A stretch of 64,000 bases of DNA from Actinomadura graeca (GTDB lineage: Bacteria > Actinomycetota > Actinomycetes > Streptosporangiales > Streptosporangiaceae), in contig NZ_CP059572.1 of assembly GCF_019175365.1 (NCBI RefSeq), positions 5,704,001 to 5,768,000 on the forward strand, in the 5' to 3' direction. The translations under genes were made by a program, and so were the position numbers. The notes under the pieces were generated by a model. That model was not told the DNA's origin. It saw only the letters and a program-made list of their open reading frames with translations, and did no database searches. Numbering within the stretch: position 1 is the first letter of the stretch; each line of letters begins with the position of its first letter. Positions 8,377-16,994 of this stretch are shown in pieces.

Positions 8377-9063
8377 TCACCCCTCCGGCAGCCGCCGGAC
8401 CAGGTACGACCAGGCGGCGTCGAGTTGCGAGGGGCCGTAGCAGCGGGCCCTCTTGGCGAGGGCCTCCGCCTCGTCCGAGTGGTCGTAGGTGCCGGTGACC
8501 GCGGCGACCTGGAGCTGGAGGCGGCACGCCTTCTCAAGGAAGATCGCGGTCATGACGGCGGTGGGCACGTCGGGTCCGGCGGTGACCAGGCCGTGCCGGT
8601 GGAGGAGGAGGGCGTTGCGGTCGCCGATGGCGTCGGCGACGGCCTCGCCGAGGGCCCGGTCGCGGATGAGGTCGCCGGTGGCGGTGAAGCGGGCGATGTC
8701 GGGCGGCCAGAACAGGGTGCCCTCATGGCCGACCGGGTGGAGGGGGAGTCCTGTCGCCGCGAAGGCGACGGCCGACTCGGCGTGGCTGTGGACCACCGCG
8801 CCCACGTCGGGCCGGGCCGCCATGATCTCGGTGTGAACGGGGTATTCGAGATGGACGCGGCCGTCGCCTTCAAGGCGTGTCCCGTCACGGTCGATGAGCA
8901 CCACCTGGGCCGGGGTGATCTCTTCCATGCCGTGACCGGCGGCCTTGAGCCAGACTCCCGCCCCGTCCGGGTCGCGGAGGGAGAGATGCCCCCAGATGAG
9001 GTCGGCGTTGCCGTGCGCGGCCAGCACACGGCAGCCGACGGAGACCTGGTCGGCGGGGGTCAC
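8377..9063 (-). CDS. Class II aldolase/adducin-family protein
   Basis: 228-residue zinc-dependent aldolase fold (L-fuculose-1-phosphate aldolase/AraD/adducin family). Seen: GHLSLRDPDGAGVWLK (substrate loop), zinc ligands in VVHSHAESA, and LLHRHGLVTAG for the third histidine. Members perform retro-aldol cleavage or decarboxylation of hydroxy acids. GTG start overlaps the stop of the upstream hydrolase (GTGA). It is the last gene of the 13-kb minus-strand operon and may split the terminal intermediate of the pathway. Confidence 0.88.
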   Translation of the reverse strand: MTPADQVSVGCRVLAAHGNADLIWGHLSLRDPDGAGVWLKAAGHGMEEITPAQVVLIDRDGTRLEGDGRVHLEYPVHTEIMAARPDVGAVVHSHAESAVAFAATGLPLHPVGHEGTLFWPPDIARFTATGDLIRDRALGEAVADAIGDRNALLLHRHGLVTAGPDVPTAVMTAIFLEKACRLQLQVAAVTGTYDHSDEAEALAKRARCYGPSQLDAAWSYLVRRLPEG

Positions 9064-9935
9064 CGGGAGTCCTGGGCGAGGAAGTCGCCGACGATGCGGT
9101 TGAACTCGCCGGGCTGCTCGAACATGGGCCAGTGCCCGGCACCGGCGATCGTGTCGAAGGTGGCGTTGGGCAGGATCTCACTGGCGCGGCGGCCGACCTC
9201 GGCGGGGGTGGTGGGGTTGTGGTCGCTCCACAGCACGAGGGTCTCGTGGCCGATGGAGGCGAGGTCGTCCTCGTCCAGCATGTAGGCCCGGTTGGCCTCG
9301 CCGGGCTGCTCGGCCACGAGTTTGGCGAGTGCCTTCTCGGTGCCCGGCAGCGTGTAGTAGCGGTAGCGGCATTCGACGAGCTCGTCGGTGACGGTGGCGG
9401 GATCGTGCATCAGCCATTCCAGCCGTTCGCGGACGCTCTCGCGGGTCGGCGCCGAGGCCGCCTTGGTGGTGACGGCCTTGACCTGGGCGTGCACCCGTTC
9501 GCTCTCGGTGGCGCGTCCGGGATCGGACAGCAGCAGCCCGGCGCCGGTGACGGACACGATCCTCCCGACGCGGCCGGGATGCTTCAGCGCGGTGTAGAGG
9601 GCGATCCAGCCGCCGAGGGACTGGCCGACCAGGTGGGCGCGTTCGGCTCCGATGGCGTCGAGGAAGCCGATGAGGTGCCGGGTGAAGACCGGTGCGTGGT
9701 AGGTGACGTCGGTGGGACGGTCGGTCAGGCCGTGGCCGAGCACGTCGATCGCGTAGACGCGCAGGCCGCGTTCGGACAGCGGCACGACGTTGCGCAGGAA
9801 GCCTTCGGCGTGGCCGGTGAGCCCGCCCATGAGGATGACGGCGTCGCCGTCCCCGGCCTCGATGGAGCGGGTGCGCCACCCGGCGGCGTCGCGGAAGCGG
9901 GTCTCGGCGCCGAGGGAGTCGGTCCAGAAGGTCAT
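9060..9935 (-). CDS. Alpha/beta hydrolase (meta-cleavage hydrolase-like), copy 2
   Basis: 291-residue alpha/beta hydrolase. Nucleophile Ser in VGQSLGGWIAL, oxyanion region near VILMGGLTGHAEGF, late His in AGAGHWPMFEQP. The MTFWTDSLGAE start and overall layout match the neighbouring paralogue (MWTDLFGAE), so the pair is probably a tandem duplication. Enzymes of this type cleave the C-C bond of ring-fission products or hydrolyse lactones, which fits the LigAB dioxygenase in the same operon. It overlaps both neighbours by 4 bases. Confidence 0.88.
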   Translation of the reverse strand: MTFWTDSLGAETRFRDAAGWRTRSIEAGDGDAVILMGGLTGHAEGFLRNVVPLSERGLRVYAIDVLGHGLTDRPTDVTYHAPVFTRHLIGFLDAIGAERAHLVGQSLGGWIALYTALKHPGRVGRIVSVTGAGLLLSDPGRATESERVHAQVKAVTTKAASAPTRESVRERLEWLMHDPATVTDELVECRYRYYTLPGTEKALAKLVAEQPGEANRAYMLDEDDLASIGHETLVLWSDHNPTTPAEVGRRASEILPNATFDTIAGAGHWPMFEQPGEFNRIVGDFLAQDSR

Positions 9936-10786
9936 GCGTGGTCCTCCTTGCTGAGGAAGTCGATGAGGGAGGCGTTGACGAGGTCGGGCCGCTCGTAGTG
10001 CGGCCACTGCTTGGCTTCGGGGACGGTCAGCAGGCGGGCGCGCGGGACCGCGGAGACCGCCGCCCCGACGACGGCCGCGGGCGTGTGCCCGTGCTCGCCG
10101 CGGACGAAGAGGACGGGCTGCGTCAACGCCCGGAGCCGCTGCGGGGTGAGGAGCGAGGGCCCGTTGTCGGCGGCCCTGACCAGCCGGTGCACGCGCCGGG
10201 CCGCGTCGGGCCGGTACAGCTCGGCGCGCACGCGGACGAGCTCGGGATCGACCCCGGCCGGGTCGGCGAGCAGCCCGGCGAGCCGCGTCCGGACGGCGTC
10301 GGGCGTCGCCTCGGCGTACGCCCGGCCACCGCGCTCGTAGGCCGTCCGCACCACGGGGTCGGCGAGCCGTTCGGCCTCCGGCTGGAGCCCGGCCGGTTCG
10401 ATGAGGACGAGCCGCCGCACCCGTGCGGGCGCCCGCACCGCGGCCAGCGCGGCGACCCAGCCGCCCAGGGACTGGCCGACGAGGTCGACGGCGTCCACGC
10501 CGAGCGCGTCCATGGTGGCCAGGGCGTGGCCGGTCAGGTCCTCCACCGTGTAGGACCCGGACGGCGACCGGCCGGTGAGCCCGTGGCCGAGGAGGTCGAA
10601 GGCGATCGCGCGGCGTCCCGCGGCCGCGAGCGCGGGAAGGGTCCGCGCGAAGGTCTCCAGGTGGCCGCCCCGCCCGTGCAGCAGGAGGATCGGGTCTCCC
10701 GAGCCGAGGGCGGCGACGCGTGTCGGCACCCCCGCCGCGGTGGCGTGCCGGACCTCCGCGCCGAACAGGTCGGTCCACATGCTCAC
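9932..10786 (-). CDS. Alpha/beta hydrolase (meta-cleavage hydrolase-like), copy 1
   Basis: 284 residues. Visible: ILLLHGRGGHLETFAR (oxyanion loop), nucleophile VGQSLGGWVAAL, and an acid residue region FVRGEHGHTPAAV. The usual late catalytic His region is QWPHYERPDLV. GTG start overlaps the upstream dienelactone hydrolase stop; an internal ATG two codons on is possible. Paralogue of the next gene. Probable role: hydrolysis of a ring-cleavage product or ester in the operon's pathway. Confidence 0.87.
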   Translation of the reverse strand: MSMWTDLFGAEVRHATAAGVPTRVAALGSGDPILLLHGRGGHLETFARTLPALAAAGRRAIAFDLLGHGLTGRSPSGSYTVEDLTGHALATMDALGVDAVDLVGQSLGGWVAALAAVRAPARVRRLVLIEPAGLQPEAERLADPVVRTAYERGGRAYAEATPDAVRTRLAGLLADPAGVDPELVRVRAELYRPDAARRVHRLVRAADNGPSLLTPQRLRALTQPVLFVRGEHGHTPAAVVGAAVSAVPRARLLTVPEAKQWPHYERPDLVNASLIDFLSKEDHA

Positions 10787-11538
10787 AGGTGCTTCTCCAG
10801 GAACGCGACGGTCCGCTCCCAGGTGAGGCGGGCGGCCTCGGGATGGTGGTTGGGGTGGGTGTCGTCGTGGTAGGCGTGCCCGGCGTCCTCGTAGACGTGG
10901 ACCTCGGTCTCCTGCCCGGACTCTTTGAGGGCGGTGCCGAGGCGGGCGACCTGGTCGAGCGGGATGACCTCGTCGGCTCCGCCGAAGTGCGCCTGGACGG
11001 GGCAGCGGACATCGCCGGCGATGGCGATGCGGGACCGGACGCGGCCGGTGGGGCTGTAGGACGGCGGCAGCTCGGGCAGTCCGTAGAGCGGAACGGCGCA
11101 GGCCAGCCGGTCGGTCGTGGCCGCCCAGGCGAGCGCGAGGCCGCCGCCGAGGCAGAACCCGAGGACGGCGGCGCGCGAGGCGTCGACGTCGTCGCGTCCC
11201 GCGAGGTGGTCCAGGCCCGCCTCCAGGTCGGGCAGCGCCTGCTCGTCGCGAGCGGCGAGGAAGGCCAGGGCACGGCGCTCCTCGGGGGTCGTGTAGTCCT
11301 GCGGGGGCCGGCCCCCGATCCTGCTGTACAGGTCGACGGTCAGGCAGGCGAAGCCCTCGTCCGCGATCCGTTCGGTGACCCGCTCCCGGTGGGCGGTGAC
11401 ACCGAGGTTCTCGTGCGCCATGATCACCACCGGTGGTGGGACGCCGCCGCCGCGCCGCGGGGGCAGCGCCAGGTAGCCGCGGATCTCGTCGGGACCGCTG
11501 GGGAAGGTCACCCAGCGGGCTTCACGGGTCTTCTGCAT
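10783..11538 (-). CDS. Dienelactone hydrolase-family protein
   Basis: 251 residues. Dienelactone hydrolases open lactone rings in aromatic catabolism with a Cys-Asp-His triad. The nucleophile Cys is in LGFCLGGGLALA; the Asp is likely in FGGADEVIPL and the His in EDAGHAYHDDTH. The N-terminus (VVIMAHENLGVTAHRERVTERIADEGFACLTVDLYS) is characteristic. The start lies inside the 3' end of the IclR gene (17-base overlap). It fits downstream of the ring-cleavage genes. Confidence 0.9.
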   Translation of the reverse strand: MQKTREARWVTFPSGPDEIRGYLALPPRRGGGVPPPVVIMAHENLGVTAHRERVTERIADEGFACLTVDLYSRIGGRPPQDYTTPEERRALAFLAARDEQALPDLEAGLDHLAGRDDVDASRAAVLGFCLGGGLALAWAATTDRLACAVPLYGLPELPPSYSPTGRVRSRIAIAGDVRCPVQAHFGGADEVIPLDQVARLGTALKESGQETEVHVYEDAGHAYHDDTHPNHHPEAARLTWERTVAFLEKHL

Positions 11539-12370
11539 GATCGGTGTCTCCGGGTCGGCCCGCGCGTGGCGGGGAGTGCGGACGCTCGGCGGCGGTCTGG
11601 CCGAGCAGGTGCTTCATGTGGTTGCCCAGGGCTTCGAGCCGACGGCGCGGCATGCGCGTGATCCGTCCGCAGACCGCGATCGCCCCGGCGGGCCTGCCGC
11701 CGACCATCACCGGGACGGCGACACCGGCGATCCCGGCGATGAACTCGCCGATCTCGACGGCGTAGCCGTACCGCCGTGAGGTCTCCAGTTCGCGCCGGAG
11801 CACGTCAGGGTCGGTGATGCTGGCCGGGGTGCGCTGGGCCAGCGGCAGCCGGGCGACGATCTCCTCGCTCTCCTCCCGCGGCAGGCCGCTGAGGATGGCG
11901 CGGCTGATGCAGCCGTTGGCCAGCATCGAGCGCCGTCCGAGCGGCGACAGCGACTCCGGCGAGTACGGTGCCTCCCGCTTCCCGGTGATGAGCAGCGACC
12001 TGTCGCGCCAGTCGATCTCGGCGATCAGCACGGTCTCGCCCGTCGAGCGGATCAGCTCCTCGGCGACGCCCTGCGTCAGGTGGGACAGGGCGGTCGTCGT
12101 CGAGACCAGGCTGCCCAGTTCCAGCAGCCGGTTGCCCAGGATGTAGGCGCCGTCCCCCTCCTGGCGGAGGAACCCGCGTTCGACGAGGGTCACCGCGATG
12201 CGGTGGGTGCTGGTCTTCGGCATCCCGGCGGCCTCGGCGAGCCCGGTGAGCTGGAAGCGGGGGTGCGCCGCGCTGAAGGCGCTGAGCACGTCCAGTGCGC
12301 GGTCGACGGAGCGTACTCCGCGGCGGCGTGCGCGGCCGCCGCCGGGACGAGGGCGAGGAGAGTCGGGCAT
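11522..12370 (-). CDS. IclR-family regulator
   Basis: 282 residues. N-terminal winged helix (RALDVLSAFSAAHPRFQLTGLAEAAGMPKTSTHRIAVTL, about 20-58), then the GAF-like effector domain with NGCISRAILSGLPREE and GEFIAGIAGVAVPVMVGGRPAGAIAVCG. ATG at 12370 is chosen because GAGGTCACC precedes it and it clears the upstream stop (12378); a longer start at 12409 would overlap. Embedded in the middle of the catabolic operon, it likely autoregulates it, sensing the aromatic or ring-cleaved substrate. Confidence 0.9.
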   Translation of the reverse strand: MPDSPRPRPGGGRARRRGVRSVDRALDVLSAFSAAHPRFQLTGLAEAAGMPKTSTHRIAVTLVERGFLRQEGDGAYILGNRLLELGSLVSTTTALSHLTQGVAEELIRSTGETVLIAEIDWRDRSLLITGKREAPYSPESLSPLGRRSMLANGCISRAILSGLPREESEEIVARLPLAQRTPASITDPDVLRRELETSRRYGYAVEIGEFIAGIAGVAVPVMVGGRPAGAIAVCGRITRMPRRRLEALGNHMKHLLGQTAAERPHSPPRAGRPGDTDHAEDP

Positions 12371-12377
12371 GGTGACC

Positions 12378-13361
12378 TCACGAGCAATAGGGTGGCGCTT
12401 CACTCGCATTCTCGCTGGTCACGAGCACATCGGGGACGGTGGCGATCTTCTTGACGCCGCTCGTGCCGCGCAGCAGGCCGACGACGTTGTCCACGGCCAT
12501 CTCACCGACGCTCTTGGGGGTGTTGCTGACGGTGACCGCGAAATCCCCGTCCTTGACGGCCTTGACACCGGCCTCGCTGCCACCGTTGGTGAGGATCTTG
12601 ATGTCGTCACGTCCGGCGGCCTTGAAGGCGGCCAGCACGCCGAAGGCCATGTCCTCGTTGTGGACGAACACGTAGGAGACCTTCGGCCGGGCCTGGAGGA
12701 GGTTGTCGGCGACGTCCTGCGCCTTGGCCCGCTGCCAGAACGCCGGCTGGTCGAACACGACCGTGGCGCCGCCGCCCAGGCTCTGCTTGAAGGCGCTGTT
12801 CATCAGGTCGGCGGCGGCGCCGGGCGCGCCGCCGATGATGCCGACCTCGGCGGGCCCGCCCCCGGCGTCCTTGACGAGCCACGCGCCGAGCTCGCGGCCG
12901 ACCTTGCGCACGTCGGTGACGACCGCGCCGAGGATCGTGCTCTGGTCGACGGACGCGACGGAGGTCAGGAAGATCGGAATGCCCGCGCGGTTGGCGCGGC
13001 CGATCCCGCCCTCCAGCGAGTCGATGTTGACCGTCTGCACGACGATCGCGTCCACACGCTTGACGATCATGTCGTCGATGTTGGACAGCTCCTTGGCCGG
13101 GTCCATGGCCGAGTTCGCGGTCAGGACCTTGACCCCGGCACGGTCGGCGCGCGCCTGGAGGGCCTTCTGAAGGCAGGTGTGGAACTCGATGGAGTTGCCG
13201 TTGACGAAGCCGAGCGTCAGCTTCTTGCCCGATGACGCGGGCGTGGCGGTGGCGTCTCCCTTGTCGACGCTGCAGGCCGAGAGCGCGAGACCGGCGGTCA
13301 GGGCGAGGATCGCGGCCCTGCTTCGAGTGGCGTGTCGGACGATGCCCAGGCTGGCGGACAT
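12378..13361 (-). CDS. Sugar-type ABC transporter substrate-binding lipoprotein
   Basis: 327 residues, Peripla_BP_4 (ribose-binding-like) fold. Signal peptide ends in lipobox LSAC (Cys about 30). The mature part has LTLGFVNGNSIEFHTCLQKAL, VDAIVVQTVNIDSLEGGIGRANRAGIPIFLTS and YVFVHNEDMAFGVLAAFKAAGRDDI, all typical. It captures substrate outside the membrane for the permease and ATPase genes just upstream in the operon. A GGAGGAAC site precedes the ATG. The substrate is probably the operon's catabolic substrate rather than a sugar. Confidence 0.9.
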   Translation of the reverse strand: MSASLGIVRHATRSRAAILALTAGLALSACSVDKGDATATPASSGKKLTLGFVNGNSIEFHTCLQKALQARADRAGVKVLTANSAMDPAKELSNIDDMIVKRVDAIVVQTVNIDSLEGGIGRANRAGIPIFLTSVASVDQSTILGAVVTDVRKVGRELGAWLVKDAGGGPAEVGIIGGAPGAAADLMNSAFKQSLGGGATVVFDQPAFWQRAKAQDVADNLLQARPKVSYVFVHNEDMAFGVLAAFKAAGRDDIKILTNGGSEAGVKAVKDGDFAVTVSNTPKSVGEMAVDNVVGLLRGTSGVKKIATVPDVLVTSENASEAPPYCS

Positions 13362-13410
13362 ACTGTTCCTCCCGATCGGGGTGGGTTGACGGCGGAGGGC
13401 CAGGGACCGG

Positions 13411-14385
13411 TCAGTGGGGACGGCCGCGCAGGTGGTTGGTGACCGCCGCGACGAGCAGCACGGCGCCGAGCGCCACGTCCTGGTAGTCGGCGTTGATCTG
13501 GAGCAGGTTGATGGCGTTGGTGACCACGCCCAGGAGCACGACCCCCAGGACGGTGCCGGCGACGGTTCCGCTGCCGCCGTGCAGCGCGGTGCCGCCGATG
13601 ACCACGGCGGCGACCACCGTGAGCTCCAGGGGGAGGCCGCCGGTGCCGGGGCTGGCCGCGCCGAGCCGGGCGACGAGCATGACCCCGCCGAGCCCGGCGA
13701 GCAGCCCGCCGAGGGTGTAGAGCAGGAGCTTGGTCCGCGCGACGGGGATGCCCGCGAGCCGGGCGGCCCGCTCGTTGCCGCCGATGGCGTAGGCGTTGCG
13801 GCCGAACGCCGTCCAGCGCAGCACCAGCCCGGCGGCGGCGCAGACGACGATCGCGACGACGACCAGGGCGGGGATCACGCCGAGGACCTCGCCGAACCCG
13901 AGCGGCGTCAGCGCCTCGCCGATGGAGACGCTCTTGCCGTCGATGATGAGCAGCGCGGCGCCGCCGAGGCCGGTCGAGGTGGCGAGCGTCGCCACGAAAG
14001 GCGTGACCCGCAGGAACGTCACGACGAGCCCGTTGACCAGGCCGGCCGCCGCACCCAGCGCGAGGGCCAGCGCGGCGGCGGTCCACTCGTCCACGCCCGC
14101 GACGATGAGCTGCGCGGTGACGCCGTGGGCGACGGCGGCGATGGTCCCGAGCGAGAAGTCGATCCCGCCGGCGGTCATCAGCAGGGTGAGGCCGGCCGCG
14201 AGGACGGCGACGACGGCGATCTGCTGGGACACGTTGAGCAGGTTCGGGCCGGTGAGGAAGGCGTCGCTGCGCAGCGCGGTGAAGGCCCCGATGATCAGGA
14301 GCACGGCCAGCAGCCCGGCATGGCGGGACAGGCCCGGCGGGAGGCCGGTCCGCAGGTGCCCCTTCGCCGCGGTCAGTGTGGTCAT
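13411..14385 (-). CDS. Sugar-type ABC transporter permease (RbsC-like)
   Basis: 324 residues, BPD_transp_2 family, several hydrophobic helices (HAGLLAVLLIIGAFTAL, IAVVAVLAAGLTLLMTAGGIDFSLGTIAAVAHG). The conserved family region AYAIGGNERAARLAGIPVARTKLLLYTLGG is present. ATG at 14385 overlaps the ATPase stop by 4 bases; the frame is open further upstream but that is out-of-frame ATPase sequence. It forms the membrane channel for the adjacent binding protein. Confidence 0.9.
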   Translation of the reverse strand: MTTLTAAKGHLRTGLPPGLSRHAGLLAVLLIIGAFTALRSDAFLTGPNLLNVSQQIAVVAVLAAGLTLLMTAGGIDFSLGTIAAVAHGVTAQLIVAGVDEWTAAALALALGAAAGLVNGLVVTFLRVTPFVATLATSTGLGGAALLIIDGKSVSIGEALTPLGFGEVLGVIPALVVVAIVVCAAAGLVLRWTAFGRNAYAIGGNERAARLAGIPVARTKLLLYTLGGLLAGLGGVMLVARLGAASPGTGGLPLELTVVAAVVIGGTALHGGSGTVAGTVLGVVLLGVVTNAINLLQINADYQDVALGAVLLVAAVTNHLRGRPH

Positions 14386-15923
14386 GGCTGGTCCCCTCCG
14401 GCGGTGAGCGTGACGAGGTCGTCCCGGCTCACCTGGTCCATGGGCAGTTCGGTGACGGCCCGGCCGGCGCGCACCACGACGACGCGGTCGGCGAGCCGGA
14501 TCACCTCGTCGATGTCGGAGGAGCCGAGCAGGACGGCGGTGCCGCGCTCGGCGAGGCCGTCGACGATCGTGTGGATCTCGGCCTTGGCGGCGATGTCGAC
14601 GCCGTTGGTCGGCTCCTCCAGCAGGCAGGCCGCGGGGGCCTCGTCGAGCCACGCCGCCAGCAGGACCTTCTGCTGGTTGCCTCCCGACAGGGCCGCCACC
14701 GCCGGGTCGTCCTGGAGCGTGGTGACGCCGTAGCGTTCCCGGGAGGAGCGGGCGCGCGCGTGCACGTCGCGCCAGCGCACCAGCCAGGGCCGGAGCCGTC
14801 CGCGCCGCACCAGGTCGAGGTTCTCGTCGACGCCCAGGCCGGGCACGAGCCCGTAGGCGAGCCTGTCCCCGGTCACGCAGCGCAGCCCGGCGCCGAGGGC
14901 GGCGGCGACGCTGCCGGACCGGATCGCGGCGCCGTGCACGGCGACGGTCCCGGACCGCGCCCGCCGCAGCCCGCTGAGCAGCCCGAACAGCTCTGCCTGG
15001 CCGTCGCCTGCCGGGCCGAGGACGGCGACGACCTCGCCGGCCCGGACCTCCAGGTCGAACGGCCGGAGCCGTCCGCCGCCGAGCCCGGACAGCGTCAGCA
15101 CCGGTGCGCCGGGTGATCTGCGGGCCTCCGGCCTCCCCTGCACGAGGCGGTCGCCGACCATCGCGCGGACCAGGGTGGGCAGGTCGAGCGCCGCGCGGTC
15201 CGCGACGGCCGCGACCCGGCCGTCGCGCATGATGGTGACGCGGTCGGCGAGGGACAGCACCTCGTCCAGGTGGTGCGAGATGTAGACGATCGCCGTGCCG
15301 CGGCCGCGCAGGGTGCGGACGAGATCGTGGACGCGTTCGGCGTCGCGGCCGCCGAGGGACGCGGTCGGCTCGTCCAGGATGAGCACCCGCCCGCCGTAGT
15401 GGACCTCCCGTGCCATCTCGACGAGCGTCTGCCCACCCGGGCCGAGGTCACCGGCGCGCTCGCCGAGGGCGACGTCCAGGCCGAGGTCGGCCAGGGCGGC
15501 GGCGGCCTCCTCCCGGGCCTTCCGCCACAGGACCCTCCCCGCGCGGGTGGGAAGCCTGCCGAGCAGCAGGTTCTCGGTCACGCTCAGCCCCGCGACGAGG
15601 GTGCGCCGCTGGTGGACGATGCGCACCCCCGCCGCGTGGGCGCGACGCGGAGTGAGCGGGCCCTGGGGTCGCCCGTCGATGAGGATCTCGCCGTCGTCCT
15701 GGGGGAACGAGCCGCAGATCAGTTCCACCAGGGTCGACTTGCCCGCGCCGTTCATGCCGACGACCGCGTGCACCTCGCCGGGCCGCAGCGTGAAGTCGAC
15801 GCCCGCGAGCGCCTGCGCCCCGCCGAAGGACTTGCGCACGCCGCGCATCTCCAGGACCGGGACGTCTTCCGCGGACGACCTCCCCAGGCCCGCCGGTGTT
15901 CCGTTCGCGTCGGTCACGGCCAT
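14382..15923 (-). CDS. Sugar-type ABC transporter ATPase, two-domain (RbsA/MglA-like)
   Basis: 513 residues with two nucleotide-binding domains, normal for this family. First: Walker A GMNGAGKSTL, signature region GPGGQTLVEMAREVHYG, Walker B VLILDEPTASL. Second: degenerate Walker A GPAGDGQAEL, signature LSGGNQQKVLLAAWL, and CLLEEPTNGVD in place of the usual Walker B. The second site is expected to be weak, as is common here. It starts 1 base after the LigA stop, so it is cotranscribed with the ring-cleavage genes. Confidence 0.93.
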   Translation of the reverse strand: MAVTDANGTPAGLGRSSAEDVPVLEMRGVRKSFGGAQALAGVDFTLRPGEVHAVVGMNGAGKSTLVELICGSFPQDDGEILIDGRPQGPLTPRRAHAAGVRIVHQRRTLVAGLSVTENLLLGRLPTRAGRVLWRKAREEAAAALADLGLDVALGERAGDLGPGGQTLVEMAREVHYGGRVLILDEPTASLGGRDAERVHDLVRTLRGRGTAIVYISHHLDEVLSLADRVTIMRDGRVAAVADRAALDLPTLVRAMVGDRLVQGRPEARRSPGAPVLTLSGLGGGRLRPFDLEVRAGEVVAVLGPAGDGQAELFGLLSGLRRARSGTVAVHGAAIRSGSVAAALGAGLRCVTGDRLAYGLVPGLGVDENLDLVRRGRLRPWLVRWRDVHARARSSRERYGVTTLQDDPAVAALSGGNQQKVLLAAWLDEAPAACLLEEPTNGVDIAAKAEIHTIVDGLAERGTAVLLGSSDIDEVIRLADRVVVVRAGRAVTELPMDQVSRDDLVTLTAGGDQP

Positions 15924-15924
15924 G

Positions 15925-16179
15925 TCAGGTACCGGCCTTCGCCGTGGGGTACATGTCCTGGTGGGCGACCCCGAGGACGACCATCAGGTTGCGCAGCGCG
16001 ACCGGGTTCATCCCTGCGGCGAGCAGCCACGACGCGTCCCTGCCGGTGACCGCCCGCCGCTCCGGACCCGTCAGCCGGTACCCGTCGAGGACGGCCGCGG
16101 GGGACTCCAGGTAGCGGTCGAGCAGGCCGGGGGTGTGCTCCAGTTCCCGGGCGAGCCGGTTGAGGCCGACGATGCTCAT
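15925..16179 (-). CDS. LigA-like alpha subunit of extradiol dioxygenase
   Basis: 84-residue small helical subunit matching the LigA family (protocatechuate 4,5-dioxygenase alpha chain): LNRLARELEHTPGLLDRYLESPAAVLDGYRLTGPERRAV then AAGMNPVALRNLMVVLG. In the family it caps the active site of the LigB subunit. It overlaps ligB by 4 bases (16176-16179), the expected order of a two-subunit enzyme. Confidence 0.85.
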   Translation of the reverse strand: MSIVGLNRLARELEHTPGLLDRYLESPAAVLDGYRLTGPERRAVTGRDASWLLAAGMNPVALRNLMVVLGVAHQDMYPTAKAGT

Positions 16180-16994
16180 GCGGTCACCTCGAAGGCGGCG
16201 ATGCCGATCCCGACCGTCCAGGCGGGCATGGGACGGTAGGCGTGCACCCGGGCCGGGCCGCCGGCCGCGCCCGCGGCGACGAGCCACGTGCGGATCTCCA
16301 GGGCGCCGTTCCCGGCCTCGTCCAGGATCGTGGCGTCGTCCCAGGTGACGATCTCCTCGCCGCCGCCCCGCTCCAGCAATCCCAGCAGCCTGCCGTCGAA
16401 GTCGGCGTTGATGTCGCCGAAGCGCGGCAGCCCGACCCAGTGCGACAGGCCGCCGGTGCCGATCACGCCGACCCGGACGCCGCCGGGCAGGGCCCGCACC
16501 GTCTCGCGCAGCGCGGCGCCGAGGGCGAGGCAGCGGCGCAGGGTCGGCAGCGGCGCGGTGGTGCAGTTGACGAACAGCGGCACCACTCCCGCGGCGGCCG
16601 CCGCCGGGAGCTTCGCCAGGGGGACCATGAAGCTGTGGTCGAGCGCCATCGTGTGCGAGCGCGCCAGGTCGAACCCGCGGACGGTGAGGCCCGTGAGCAG
16701 CGCCCCGGCGATGGCGGGCCGTCCGGCGACGGTGCCGCCGGGGTTGCCGAACTCCGCCCACCCCTCGTGCTCGCCGGCGACGCCGAGGCAGAAGGCCGGG
16801 TAGTTCTCCAGCCCGAACGTCTCGTAATGGTCGGTGGCGACCAGGACCACGGCGTCCAGGCGGGCGGCGGCGATCTCGGCGTCGAGCCGCCGCCACGCCT
16901 CGTGCAGCACGCCGGAGACGTCCGGGTCGGCGTCGGGGTTCTTGACGATCGCGCCGACGTGGGAGGTCGCCGCGGCGAACGCGAGGTGGCCCAT
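16176..16994 (-). CDS. LigB-family class III extradiol ring-cleavage dioxygenase, catalytic subunit
   Basis: 272 residues. The non-haem Fe(II) site of the family needs an early His (AAATSHVGAIV), a second His region (VVLVATDHYETFGLENYPAF), and a catalytic His (MALDHSFMVPL); all are visible. GVIGTGGLSHWVGLPRFGDIN matches the family's C-terminal signature. Two adjacent ATGs (16997, 16994) are possible; the second has better spacing from AAGGAGG and overlaps the HyuB stop as TGATG. It probably opens a catechol-like ring with O2. The exact substrate (protocatechuate, gallate or another catechol) cannot be told. Confidence 0.87.
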   Translation of the reverse strand: MGHLAFAAATSHVGAIVKNPDADPDVSGVLHEAWRRLDAEIAAARLDAVVLVATDHYETFGLENYPAFCLGVAGEHEGWAEFGNPGGTVAGRPAIAGALLTGLTVRGFDLARSHTMALDHSFMVPLAKLPAAAAAGVVPLFVNCTTAPLPTLRRCLALGAALRETVRALPGGVRVGVIGTGGLSHWVGLPRFGDINADFDGRLLGLLERGGGEEIVTWDDATILDEAGNGALEIRTWLVAAGAAGGPARVHAYRPMPAWTVGIGIAAFEVTA